Shown here in pieces: positions 9,275 through 17,150 of a DNA stretch of 64,000 nt; the first letter of the stretch is position 1, and each line of letters opens with the position of its first letter. Both the position numbers and the translations under genes were made by a program. Under the pieces are notes generated by a model that was given only the letters and a program-made list of their open reading frames with translations, was not told the origin of the DNA and made no database searches. The DNA comes from Acidaminobacter sp. JC074 (lineage in GTDB: Bacteria; Bacillota; Clostridia; Peptostreptococcales; Acidaminobacteraceae), in assembly GCF_022496765.1 (NCBI RefSeq), contig NZ_VANV01000018.1, positions 1-64,000 on the forward strand, read 5' to 3'.

Positions 9275-9521
9275 TAAAAAGGCTGTCATGGCTAGACTGG
9301 CAAAGATTTCTGGTCATGCTAAATCAATTCAGAAGATGTATGAGGAAGATAGAGAATGTACAGAAATTCTTAATCAGATTGCCGCTGTTAAAAGTGCTCT
9401 AAACAGCGTTGGTAAGGTAATTTTAAAAGACCACATCAACCATTGTATCATTGACGCTGCTAAAAGTGGCGATGAAAAAGCATTAGAAGATCTTAACAAA
9501 TCTATTGATAAATTATTGTAA
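9261..9521 (+). CDS. CsoR/FrmR-family metal- or persulfide-sensing repressor
   Basis: This 86-residue all-helical protein belongs to the CsoR/RcnR/CstR family. The sensing residues C33, H58 and C62 have the same spacing (24 and 3 residues) as the Cys-His-Cys set of copper-sensing CsoR. The DNA-facing N-terminal helix MARLAKISGHAKSIQKMYEE is conserved. The start lies inside the MATE gene; the SD (AAAGGAA) is in that gene's last codons. A DsrE-family sulfur-carrier-like gene follows 9 bases later, which is more usual around sulfur-responsive relatives, so both copper and persulfide are candidate signals. Confidence 0.9.
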   Translation: MSHPNKKAVMARLAKISGHAKSIQKMYEEDRECTEILNQIAAVKSALNSVGKVILKDHINHCIIDAAKSGDEKALEDLNKSIDKLL

Positions 9522-9530
9522 GGAGACCTT

Positions 9531-9863
9531 ATGGATTTAAAAGTTATTTGGACAAGTGGTGACAAGGAAGTGGCTATGAAAATGGTCCACATGTACGTCT
9601 ACAATGCCAAGGTTTATGAATGGTGGGATGACATTGAGTTGGTTATCTGGGGCCCTTCTTCTAAACTACTAGCTGAGGACGAAGATTTACAATTAAATAT
9701 TGAATCGATGTTAAAAAAAGATATCAAAGTTGTTGCTTGTAAAGCTTGCAGCGATTCCTATGGTGTTTCTGATAAGTTGGCTTTGCTTGGCATTGAGGTT
9801 AAGTATATGGGCGTACCACTAACTGAATATCTAAAGTCAGATGCAAAAGTGATTACATTTTAA
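9531..9863 (+). CDS. DsrE family protein
   Basis: This 110-residue protein has the DsrE/DsrF-like fold pattern: LKVIWTSGDKEVA at the start, a central IELVIWGPSSKLL strand-loop, and a cysteine motif C-x-x-C (CKAC, about residues 64-67) in the loop where sulfur-relay members carry the persulfide-bearing Cys. Such proteins pass sulfane sulfur or act as small accessory proteins. It has a strong SD (AAGGAG) and is the last gene of the MATE-CsoR-DsrE operon, which ends at a bidirectional terminator. The link to sulfur is inferred. Confidence 0.85.
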   Translation: MDLKVIWTSGDKEVAMKMVHMYVYNAKVYEWWDDIELVIWGPSSKLLAEDEDLQLNIESMLKKDIKVVACKACSDSYGVSDKLALLGIEVKYMGVPLTEYLKSDAKVITF

Positions 9864-9890
9864 AAGGTGGTTTAACCACCTTTATTTTTT
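9863..9890. terminator. Bidirectional terminator between convergent genes
   Basis: A 10-bp stem AAAGGTGGTT/AACCACCTTT with T-rich tails on the plus strand (TTTATTTTTT) and A-rich upstream. It serves the DsrE gene and can serve the convergent minus-strand gene, whose stop lies in it. Confidence 0.85.
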
Positions 9891-10502
9891 GAACAGATAA
9901 TATGTTTCACTCTTTTTACTTTTACCTTCTGTTACAAACTCTACAGTCTTATGGTCACCTTTTACATTGAAGTATCCTAGAAAAGTCAGCTTTTCATTAT
10001 CAAAGGCATTATCAGCATCTGAATGACCGTTGTTGACCAGTAGGAGTCCCCCATCTTTTAACAAATCAAAACATTCCAAAGAAACTGGACCGCCATTAGA
10101 TGAAATCATAAGATCGTATTGACCATTTTGTTTTTCATAAGCTTCATTGATAAAGGTCATCTTTGTTTCTTCTTCATAGATCTTATGTAGTGAGATGTAC
10201 TTTAAAACATCTGGATCTTCAAAGAAATCATCAACATGTTCATATTTATCAATGTATGTGACGTTTGAAAATGCATAGGATGGTGCAAGATGAATAAAGC
10301 TGCCTGGATAGACAACACTATCTATGTTATAGTGTTGCTTCAAATAATTAAATATTGGGATGGTTTCATCATACTTACCTAAATAATAAGCCTTATAATA
10401 TTCCAAATCTACAAATCTTGGATTAAATATGTCCCCATACTTTCTCATAAAATCATCAAAAGTTTTACCCTTCATATCAAATACGCTGGTATATTTGGTC
10501 AT
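9882..10502 (-). CDS. Methyltransferase-like protein of unknown function
   Basis: This 206-residue protein has a Rossmann-like order: DSVVYPGSFIHLAPSYAFSNVTYIDK resembles strand 1 and 2 of class I SAM-dependent methyltransferases, and YDLMISSNGGP plus LLKDGGLLLVNNGHSDA resembles the strand 4 and 5 region. The glycine-rich motif I is poor (YPGSF), so cofactor binding is uncertain. An SD GGAGG stands 7 bases before the ATG. It is the last gene before the shared terminator. No partner genes hint at a substrate. Confidence 0.6.
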   Translation of the reverse strand: MTKYTSVFDMKGKTFDDFMRKYGDIFNPRFVDLEYYKAYYLGKYDETIPIFNYLKQHYNIDSVVYPGSFIHLAPSYAFSNVTYIDKYEHVDDFFEDPDVLKYISLHKIYEEETKMTFINEAYEKQNGQYDLMISSNGGPVSLECFDLLKDGGLLLVNNGHSDADNAFDNEKLTFLGYFNVKGDHKTVEFVTEGKSKKSETYYLFKK

Positions 10503-10542
10503 AACGCCACCTCCTTATGATATTTTTACCCATTAAACGTAG

Positions 10543-10565
10543 AAAAAAACTAGCAAGCTAGTTTT
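10543..10565 (-). terminator. Terminator overlapping the msrA stop codon
   Basis: A 9-bp stem AAAACTAGC/GCTAGTTTT with a 2-base center, then a T-run on the minus strand. The TAG stop of msrA is in the ascending arm. Confidence 0.85.
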
Positions 10566-11106
10566 CGTCATAAATCTTATAGTAATCATCGCCCCATGTT
10601 TTCTTTATAAACTCATCCCTACCAGATTTAGACCGATCTAGTTTATAGGCTGTAGGATCTTTTTTATAAAAGTCTTGGTGATAATCTTCTGCTAGATAAA
10701 AACTACCAGCAGGAAAAATAGGTGTAAGGATTGGACCTTCAAAGCGTCCAGACGCATCCATCTCGAGTTTCGACTTTTCAGCAATTTCCTTTTGATGAGC
10801 ATCAGAATAAAAGATAGCTGTTCTATAAGAAGGGCCCCTATCTTGAAACTGTCCTTCGTCATCTGTCGGATCTACCTGACGCCAAAATGCTTGAAGCAAC
10901 TTGTCATAATTAATGATCGCATCATCGTATTCTATACGAATAACCTCATAATGACCAGATGTTTGCTTTTTTACATCTTCATAAGTTGGATTATCAAGAT
11001 CGCCTCCCATATAACCCGATTTTACTTCTAATATTCCCTCTAATACATCAAATGGGCTGACCATGCACCAAAAACAGCCACCTGCAAAATAAGCATACTT
11101 TATCAT
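10558..11106 (-). CDS. msrA: Peptide-methionine (S)-S-oxide reductase MsrA
   Basis: This 182-residue protein is a standard MsrA, which repairs methionine-S-sulfoxide in proteins and free methionine. The catalytic motif GCFWC gives nucleophile Cys11 and a second Cys14. Other family blocks are GYMGGD, PTYEDVKKQTSGHYEVIRIEYD, FWRQVDPTDDEGQFQDRGPSYRTAIFY and AEDYHQDF. Its ATG overlaps the stop of the MarR-type gene by one base (TAATG), so the pair is translated together and the regulator probably responds to oxidants. No MsrB domain is fused. Confidence 0.96.
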   Translation of the reverse strand: MIKYAYFAGGCFWCMVSPFDVLEGILEVKSGYMGGDLDNPTYEDVKKQTSGHYEVIRIEYDDAIINYDKLLQAFWRQVDPTDDEGQFQDRGPSYRTAIFYSDAHQKEIAEKSKLEMDASGRFEGPILTPIFPAGSFYLAEDYHQDFYKKDPTAYKLDRSKSGRDEFIKKTWGDDYYKIYDEN

Positions 11107-11543
11107 TAAAGATTTTCCTCAAAATTGTCGTGCATTCTATGAAGGTATTCCATAAACTGCTTGGCTTCCTCATCAGAAAAACCTTTAAAAGCAACATTTC
11201 TTACATTTGAAGTAATGGTATGAAACTCATTTTCTAGGCTATAAGCTTTCTTCGATAAACGAATATAAGTAACGCGTTTATCCAACTTACTTTTTTCTTT
11301 TTCTACATAACCTCTGTCAGCAAGTTTATTTACAAGTACAGTTATAGTAGATTTGTCTTTACCAACGAGTTCGCTGATTTGATTCATCTTAAGTTGACCT
11401 TCATTGATATAAAGAGCTGTTAATATGTCGCCATAAGCTGGTACTAAATCGTGAATATCAAAACTCTTGATCTGTTGGTCTACAAATTGATGCATCATTT
11501 TCTTTACTTTGTTAAAAGAATAAACTACATAATTATTATCCAT
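11106..11543 (-). CDS. MarR family transcriptional regulator
   Basis: This 145-residue protein has a winged-helix core (about residues 35-105): LKMNQISELVGKDKSTITVLVNKLADRGYVEKEKSKLDKRVTYIRLS is the MarR recognition helix and wing. No Cys of the OhrR type is present. It is translationally coupled to msrA. The start is unusual: the only good SD (AAAGGAG) lies about 19 bases before the ATG and the gap contains a small GCC-TTTA-GGC hairpin; a stop codon upstream excludes a longer frame. The regulator may repress itself and msrA. Confidence 0.9.
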   Translation of the reverse strand: MDNNYVVYSFNKVKKMMHQFVDQQIKSFDIHDLVPAYGDILTALYINEGQLKMNQISELVGKDKSTITVLVNKLADRGYVEKEKSKLDKRVTYIRLSKKAYSLENEFHTITSNVRNVAFKGFSDEEAKQFMEYLHRMHDNFEENL

Positions 11544-11665
11544 ATTATTCGCCTAAAGGCTTCTCCTTTCTTTTCGTAAATATAATCTTATATTAATATT
11601 AAAACCCATTTTTGATAAAAAAACAAGTTTAACCATTTTAAATACTGTATCAAACTTCTTGTGTA

Positions 11666-11674
11666 TGTTATAAT
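11666..11674 (+). promoter_or_regulatory. Extended -10 promoter element for the antiporter gene
   Basis: TGTTATAAT fits the TGnTATAAT extended -10 consensus exactly and lies 24 bases before the ATG. The -35 at 17 bases (TGTATC) is weak, as is common for extended -10 promoters. Confidence 0.6.
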
Positions 11675-11698
11675 ACCCAAAGAAAGAAAGGATAAAAC

Positions 11699-12886
11699 AT
11701 GACAACAAGTATTGCTATAATTATTTTATTGGGACTTTTATCCAAGTATCTATTTGAGAAAATGAAATTACCAGGCCTTCTAGGCATGTTATTGGTTGGT
11801 ATTTTATTGGGTCCCTACGCCTTTGATTTATTAGATGAAACCATCTTACTTATATCAAAAGATTTAAGACAACTTGCCTTGATCATCATCTTACTTAGGG
11901 CTGGTTTAGGTATTTCAAGAGACAACTTAAACAAGGTTGGTAAAACAGCTGTAAAAATGAGCTTTATACCAGGCATATTAGAGGGGCTTACCATTCTATT
12001 TGTTTCTACTAAATTATTTGGCCTAAGCTTTGTAGAAGGTGGTATTCTCGGATTTATTGTAGCGGCTGTATCACCTGCTGTGGTTGTACCTTCTATGCTT
12101 ACCTATATTGAAGAAAAGAAAGGTACCAACAAAAGTATACCGACACTTATATTAGCCAGCGCATCAGTAGATGACGTTTTTGCCATAACCATTTATACAG
12201 CCTTTTTAGGTTTATATTCTGGTACACAAAACAACATAGGTATCCAACTGTTAAACATTCCTTTATCAATTATCTTAGGTATTGCCATAGGTGCAGTATC
12301 AGGTTTGTTATTGGTTAAGTTTTTTGAAAAACACCATATAAGAGATACCAAAAAAGTTTTAATCATCTTAGGTATTGCTACCCTACTAACAAGTTTAGAA
12401 TCCTGGTTATTTGGCCTTGTGCCTATTGCATCTTTATTAGGTGTGATGACCATTGGTTTTATCATCTTAGAAAAAAGAGAGGTTGTAGCCAAAAGACTTT
12501 CAGTTAAATACAATAAGATATGGATATTTGCAGAGATACTACTTTTCATTTTAATAGGTTCGCAAGTAAATATTCATGTGGCTTTTGAATCTGGCCTTAA
12601 AGGTATATTACTTATTTTTATAGGTCTTATTGCTAGAACCATTGGTGTTATGATTGCCACACACGGATCTCACCTCAATACCAAGGAACGTATTTTCTGT
12701 GCAATTTCTTATATACCTAAAGCTACCGTTCAAGCAGCCATAGGTGCTGTACCACTAAGTTTAGGCGTTGCATCTGGTGAGTTAATACTTGCAATCGCTG
12801 TATTGTCAATTATCATCACTGCCCCACTCGGTCTCATAGGCATTCGCTGGGGGTCCAATCATCTTATAGAACAGGAACTGGATTGA
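11699..12886 (+). CDS. Cation:proton antiporter (CPA family)
   Basis: This 395-residue membrane protein has about twelve helices with the Na+/H+ exchanger pattern: KLPGLLGMLLVGILLGPYAF, LALIIILLRAGLGISRDNL, and AAVSPAVVVPSMLTY, where the Ser-Pro and flanking residues align with the unwound ion-binding helix. Later blocks SVDDVFAITIYTAF and ARTIGVMIATHGSHL fit the family. No C-terminal TrkA-N or universal stress domain is present. It likely exchanges Na+ or K+ for H+ in pH and salt homeostasis. It stands alone between a MarR gene and a terminator. Confidence 0.9.
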   Translation: MTTSIAIIILLGLLSKYLFEKMKLPGLLGMLLVGILLGPYAFDLLDETILLISKDLRQLALIIILLRAGLGISRDNLNKVGKTAVKMSFIPGILEGLTILFVSTKLFGLSFVEGGILGFIVAAVSPAVVVPSMLTYIEEKKGTNKSIPTLILASASVDDVFAITIYTAFLGLYSGTQNNIGIQLLNIPLSIILGIAIGAVSGLLLVKFFEKHHIRDTKKVLIILGIATLLTSLESWLFGLVPIASLLGVMTIGFIILEKREVVAKRLSVKYNKIWIFAEILLFILIGSQVNIHVAFESGLKGILLIFIGLIARTIGVMIATHGSHLNTKERIFCAISYIPKATVQAAIGAVPLSLGVASGELILAIAVLSIIITAPLGLIGIRWGSNHLIEQELD

Positions 12887-12902
12887 TACCAGTTCTTTTT
12901 TT
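12875..12902 (+). terminator. Terminator after the antiporter gene
   Basis: Stem GAACTGG/CCAGTTC with a 7-base loop containing the stop codon, then a run of T. Confidence 0.85.
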
Positions 12903-12963
12903 GCATAAAATAAATGCTGTATTATTCTGTAAATTCTAGTATAATAATAGGAAAGGAGCTTTT

Positions 12964-14346
12964 ATGATCGATAAAATATATGATGCAATAAAAAATGAAG
13001 ATGATGAACTAATCATTAAGCTTGCCATAGAACTGTACTTGAACTATGATTTATCCAATGGTTATGACCAGATCGGTTATGATTTGTTTAATTATACAAT
13101 CACAGCCTTCGAGCAAGGTAAAATGGAAAAGTTTCTCTTTTTATCAGAAGCCATCAGCCGTCTGGTTAAAAAGATTAATACAAGAGATTCCATAAGACTC
13201 TATTACGAAATTACGACAGCAACTTATTATGTATTAGGTGATACGACTCAGACCATCACTCTTCTAAAAGAATATGTAGACTTTTGCAAATCAAATGACT
13301 TTGACTATGTTTTGGAATATACCTTAGGGAATATCGCCACCATCCAGCTTGATTTAAAAGATTATGCTGGTGCCAGCCAAAGCTTAGATGATGTTAAATT
13401 ATATACACAAGGTGACTTTTCTGTTGCTTATATAGTGGATTTAGCTCGACTAAGACTCGAGCAAAACATAACAGAGGGAGTTCTTGATTATCTAAATGAG
13501 GCTTATGTGAGACCTGAGCTTTCAGATAACTATCCTAATAAGATTGAGGTTAATCTTCTATTTGCAACATATTACAGTCTGTGTAATCAGATTGATAAGG
13601 CAAATGAATGGTATATGAAAACAATTGGTCTTATTGAAATGCATGAACTTTCTTATGAACAAAGGTCTGTCTACAAAAGACTTGCAAAGGTCATGGCATT
13701 GCAAAATCGTTATGAAGAAAGTAATGATTACTTAAATAAATACATTAAACTCGTGGAATCTGTTATAAAAAAAGAACGTGAACTCATGGCGACAAAGGCT
13801 AAATTACAGGTTTATATTAATGAGAAAGAACATGAAAACATCCTTTTAAGAGAAACCAACAAAACGGTTACACATGCAAGCAATCATGACTTCTTAACAG
13901 ATGCTTATAATAGGCGGTATTTCACCAATTATATCGAGACATTGATAAACGCTGATAAAAACTTTTCTATGTTACTGATGGATATAGACTCTTTTAAGGA
14001 AATCAATGACACATATGGTCATCAAATAGGTGACTTTATATTAAGAGAACTGTGTCGACTTACAGAAGAGTTCCTTGATGACAATCATATGCTTGCTAGA
14101 ATAGCTGGAGATGAATTTGTAGTGACTTTTAACTTCCTAGATCATAAGGATGCATTGATCTTGGCTGATAAACTAAAAAATCATATTCAAAATCATATTT
14201 TTAAATATGATAATTATAAGATTAAAATAACTATTTCAGGTGGTATAGCCAAGTATGAAATAGGCCTGACTGTTGACAATATGTTAAAACAGGTGGATGC
14301 AAAATTATATAGATCAAAAGATCGCGGTAAAAACGCCATCACTTAA
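12964..14346 (+). CDS. TPR-domain GGDEF protein (probable diguanylate cyclase)
   Basis: This 460-residue protein has about 280 residues of helical TPR-like repeats (for example YDQIGYDLFNYTITAFEQGK and YKRLAKVMALQNRYEESNDY), a short coiled coil (about 265-295) and a GGDEF domain (about 300-460). The signature reads AGDEF (about residues 381-385), a variant found in active enzymes; the metal-binding MDIDSFKEINDTYGH is intact. The RxxD inhibitory site is absent (DDNH at that position), so feedback control by c-di-GMP is unlikely. No membrane helices. A perfect TATAAT lies 18 bases before the ATG and the SD is GAAAGGAG. Confidence 0.9.
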   Translation: MIDKIYDAIKNEDDELIIKLAIELYLNYDLSNGYDQIGYDLFNYTITAFEQGKMEKFLFLSEAISRLVKKINTRDSIRLYYEITTATYYVLGDTTQTITLLKEYVDFCKSNDFDYVLEYTLGNIATIQLDLKDYAGASQSLDDVKLYTQGDFSVAYIVDLARLRLEQNITEGVLDYLNEAYVRPELSDNYPNKIEVNLLFATYYSLCNQIDKANEWYMKTIGLIEMHELSYEQRSVYKRLAKVMALQNRYEESNDYLNKYIKLVESVIKKERELMATKAKLQVYINEKEHENILLRETNKTVTHASNHDFLTDAYNRRYFTNYIETLINADKNFSMLLMDIDSFKEINDTYGHQIGDFILRELCRLTEEFLDDNHMLARIAGDEFVVTFNFLDHKDALILADKLKNHIQNHIFKYDNYKIKITISGGIAKYEIGLTVDNMLKQVDAKLYRSKDRGKNAIT

Positions 14347-14347
14347 A

Positions 14348-14369
14348 AAAGACCATGAAAATGGTCTTT
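14348..14369. terminator. Bidirectional terminator between convergent genes
   Basis: A 9-bp stem AAAGACCAT/ATGGTCTTT with loop GAAA. Plus-strand tail is TTTACTTG; the minus-strand tail is TTTTTT. It separates the TPR-GGDEF gene and the kinase gene. Confidence 0.85.
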
Positions 14370-15408
14370 ACTTGTATCTGATTCTTAATAGTTCCTGCAG
14401 CGATGGCATACCAGTTTGTGCACCGGGTTTAGTTGTTGCCATAGCACCTGCTATATTTGATGTCATAAGGGCATCTTCTATGGTGTAGTTAAAAACAAGG
14501 GCAAAGCAAAATGCTGCATTAAATGTATCACCAGCACCTACTGTATCAATTGCCTTAACAGGATACGGCGGTATGTTGATAGAGATCTCATTATGGATGT
14601 ATTTTGATCCCTTCTCTCCTCTTTTAACAATCACATGATGACTTGGCTTTAAATAAGACTTTATCTGTTCATATTCACTGTTATTCGGCGTGATGTAATC
14701 CGTATAATCTAACATCTTTACATGGAAGTTTGCAAAAGGTGCTGGATCTAAAATAATCAACTTATGATGTTTTTCTAGTATTTCCATTAAATAAAGAACA
14801 AGATCTTGAGGAATTTCTAAAGAAAATAAAAAGACATCATGTTCTAAAATTTCTTCTAGGTGGTCATCTATCCATTGGATAGAAAGATCGTAATTGGCAC
14901 CACCAATTGTAACTATGTTATTCTCACCTTCTTGGTCTACTTGAATAAATGCTTGACCAGAAATATTAGACTGGTGAATCAGATTAGTATTCACACCCAT
15001 GTTAGTAAAATGTTCTATATAACTGTTTCCGTGACCATCTGAGCCCACAGAACCCAGCATACTGGTTGTCAGTCCAAGTTTTGAGCAAGCTGTGGCTTGA
15101 TTACCACCCTTTCCTCCAAAGAAAGTACTTAATTTACTAGCCTTTATTGTTTCACCAGGCTTAGGAAAGTTTTTCACATCTAAGACATGGTCAACATTTA
15201 AAGAACCGACCACGCAGACCTTCTTATTATAATTTTTTACACATTCTCTACAAACACATGAGATATTTCTAAACTCATCTGGTATATTACTTACAAGATC
15301 CTTTGGAACTTTAGTTGTCATACACCAACACGTTGAAGGTTCCTCACCTAATGTGATGGCACATTGATTTGTTTTTCCACAAATGGGACATTTACCTTTT
15401 TCTATCAT
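14368..15408 (-). CDS. PfkB family (ribokinase-like) sugar kinase with N-terminal Cys-rich CWC domain
   Basis: I start this 346-residue protein at the ATG 15408 (SD AGAGAGG, 5-6 bases away) rather than an upstream start 15 codons earlier. Residues 1-58 form a cysteine-rich module with C7, C10, C16, C27-W-C29, C51, C53 and C56, matching the Cys_rich_CWC family, a small metal-binding domain. From about residue 64 the chain is a ribokinase: CVVGSLNVDHVLDV, the substrate loop GGKGGNQA, and the catalytic DTVGAGDTFNAAF. Length of the kinase part is normal. It probably phosphorylates ribose or a related sugar. The fusion is unusual. It diverges from prfC. Confidence 0.9.
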   Translation of the reverse strand: MIEKGKCPICGKTNQCAITLGEEPSTCWCMTTKVPKDLVSNIPDEFRNISCVCRECVKNYNKKVCVVGSLNVDHVLDVKNFPKPGETIKASKLSTFFGGKGGNQATACSKLGLTTSMLGSVGSDGHGNSYIEHFTNMGVNTNLIHQSNISGQAFIQVDQEGENNIVTIGGANYDLSIQWIDDHLEEILEHDVFLFSLEIPQDLVLYLMEILEKHHKLIILDPAPFANFHVKMLDYTDYITPNNSEYEQIKSYLKPSHHVIVKRGEKGSKYIHNEISINIPPYPVKAIDTVGAGDTFNAAFCFALVFNYTIEDALMTSNIAGAMATTKPGAQTGMPSLQELLRIRYK

Positions 15409-15430
15409 ATTTACCTCTCTCAATATGTGT

Positions 15431-15458
15431 ATTATATCAGATATTATTGACATTCCAA
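15431..15458 (-). promoter_or_regulatory. Promoter of the ribokinase-like gene
   Basis: On the minus strand TTGGAA (15458-15453) stands 16 bases before TATAAT (15436-15431), with the ATG 22 bases further. It overlaps the opposing prfC promoter. Confidence 0.5.
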
Positions 15459-15475
15459 CCTATAAGCGTTAATAT
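15447..15475 (+). promoter_or_regulatory. Promoter of prfC
   Basis: A consensus TTGACA (15447-15452), a 17-base spacer and TAATAT (15470-15475) form a strong vegetative-type promoter, about 35 bases before the prfC start. Confidence 0.8.
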
Positions 15476-15510
15476 TTTAAGAGTTGTAATATAAATAGAA
15501 GGAGAAGTTT

Positions 15511-17097
15511 ATGTCTAAGCTTACAAATGAAATAGATAAGAGGCGAACATTCGCCATTATATCCCATCCCGATGCCGGTAAAACAACCTTAACAGAAAAG
15601 TTCTTACTTTATGGTGGAGCTATTAGAGAAGCCGGTTCAGTTAAATCTAGAAAATCTTCTAAACATGCTGTTTCTGACTGGATGGAAATAGAAAAACAAA
15701 GAGGTATCTCTGTAACATCTTCTGTTCTGCAGTTTAACTTCAATGACCACTGCATCAATATCCTTGATACACCAGGTCACCAGGACTTCAGTGAGGATAC
15801 TTATAGAACATTAATGGCAGCCGATTCTGCTGTAATGGTAGTTGACTGTGCTAAGGGTGTTGAGGCACAGACAATCAAGTTATTTAAAGTATGTAAAATG
15901 AGAAACATTCCTATTTTTACATTTGTCAATAAAATGGACCGTCAAGGTAAAGACCCGTTTGAATTAATTGAAGAAATTGAATCTGTACTTGGTATTAGAG
16001 CCTGCCCAATCAACTGGCCTATTGGTTCTGGTAAAGGCTTCAAAGGTGTGTATAACCGTCAAGCTGAACGTGTGGAATTATTTGATGGTGGTAACCACGG
16101 TCAAAGTAAATTAGATGTTGTTACTGGTTCGCATGACGATGAAAAGTTTTCTGAATTACTTGGATCTGAACTACACGAAAAATTACTAGAAGACATAGAG
16201 CTATTAGATGTAGCTGGTGATAACTATGATTTAGATAAGATTTTAAGTGGGGATTTAACACCTGTTTATTATGGATCTGCCCTAACTAACTTTGGTGTAG
16301 AGCCATTTCTTGAGTCTTTCTTAGAGATCTCAAGAGGACCTCAAGCCAGAGATTCTAACAAGGGTTTAATCAATCCTTCTGATGATAACTTTACTGGCTT
16401 TGTATTTAAGATTCAGGCCAATATGGACAAGAACCATAGAGATAGAATTGCCTTTTTAAGAATATGCTCTGGTAAGTTTGAAAAAGGCATGGCAGTTAAC
16501 CATGTCAGAACCAATAAAAAAGTAAAACTGGCACAACCACAGCAATTTATGGCTCAAGACAGAGTCATCGTTGAAGATGCCTTCCCTGGTGATATCATCG
16601 GTTTACATGATCCAGGTATTTTCAACATTGGTGATACATTATGTCAAGACAACTCTAAAGTTGCTTATCATGGTATCCCATCATTTGCGCCTGAGCATTT
16701 TGCAAAAGTAACCATCAAAAATTCCTTAAAGAGAAAGCAGTTCTTAAAGGGTATTACTCAGCTTTCTGATGAAGGTTCCATCCAAGTCTTCAAGCGTCAT
16801 AACATTGGTATGGAAGAATTGATTGTTGGTGTTGTAGGTGTTTTACAGTTTGAAGTACTTGAGTATAGATTGAAAAATGAATATGGTGTAGACTGTTTGA
16901 TTGAAAGACAACCATATAGATATATCAGATGGATTCATGATGAAAACTTCAATCACAGCTCTTTCTCAGTACCTATGGATTCAATGCTTGTTGTTGACAA
17001 GAATGAAATGCCAGCCATTTTATTTAAGAATGAGTGGTCGATCAGACATGCTGAAGAGAGAAATGAAAATGTGGTATTAAAAGAAACATCAATGTAA
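15511..17097 (+). CDS. prfC: Peptide chain release factor 3 (RF3)
   Basis: This 528-residue GTPase removes RF1/RF2 from the ribosome after termination. The G1 loop is ISHPDAGKTTLTEKFL; switch regions contain RGISVTSSV and DTPGHQDFSEDTYR; G4 is FVNKMDRQGKDPFE. The C-terminal region with QFMAQDR and the PYRYIRWI block is RF3-specific and distinguishes it from EF-G, which would be much longer. The SD GAAGGAG and a consensus promoter support high expression. Its stop codon lies in a strong terminator. Confidence 0.97.
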   Translation: MSKLTNEIDKRRTFAIISHPDAGKTTLTEKFLLYGGAIREAGSVKSRKSSKHAVSDWMEIEKQRGISVTSSVLQFNFNDHCINILDTPGHQDFSEDTYRTLMAADSAVMVVDCAKGVEAQTIKLFKVCKMRNIPIFTFVNKMDRQGKDPFELIEEIESVLGIRACPINWPIGSGKGFKGVYNRQAERVELFDGGNHGQSKLDVVTGSHDDEKFSELLGSELHEKLLEDIELLDVAGDNYDLDKILSGDLTPVYYGSALTNFGVEPFLESFLEISRGPQARDSNKGLINPSDDNFTGFVFKIQANMDKNHRDRIAFLRICSGKFEKGMAVNHVRTNKKVKLAQPQQFMAQDRVIVEDAFPGDIIGLHDPGIFNIGDTLCQDNSKVAYHGIPSFAPEHFAKVTIKNSLKRKQFLKGITQLSDEGSIQVFKRHNIGMEELIVGVVGVLQFEVLEYRLKNEYGVDCLIERQPYRYIRWIHDENFNHSSFSVPMDSMLVVDKNEMPAILFKNEWSIRHAEERNENVVLKETSM

Positions 17098-17123
17098 ATA
17101 GCTTGCTATTTACATTTTTTTTT
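17093..17123 (+). terminator. Terminator overlapping the prfC stop codon
   Basis: A perfect 10-bp stem TGTAAATAGC/GCTATTTACA with a TT loop and nine T. The stop TAA lies in the ascending arm. Confidence 0.95.
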
Positions 17124-17132
17124 GGGTATAAA
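17103..17132 (+). promoter_or_regulatory. Possible promoter embedded in the prfC terminator
   Basis: TTGCTA in the hairpin loop and descending arm (17103-17108), an 18-base spacer made largely of the T-run, then TATAAA (17127-17132). It would start transcription just before the SD of the histidine kinase gene, which is otherwise directly behind a terminator. Confidence 0.4.
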
Positions 17133-17150
17133 ACTATTTGAGGTGACCAT

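Noticed and set aside
12193..12549. 118-codon minus-strand frame
   Set aside because: Shadow of the antiporter gene; composition follows the antisense of hydrophobic codons.
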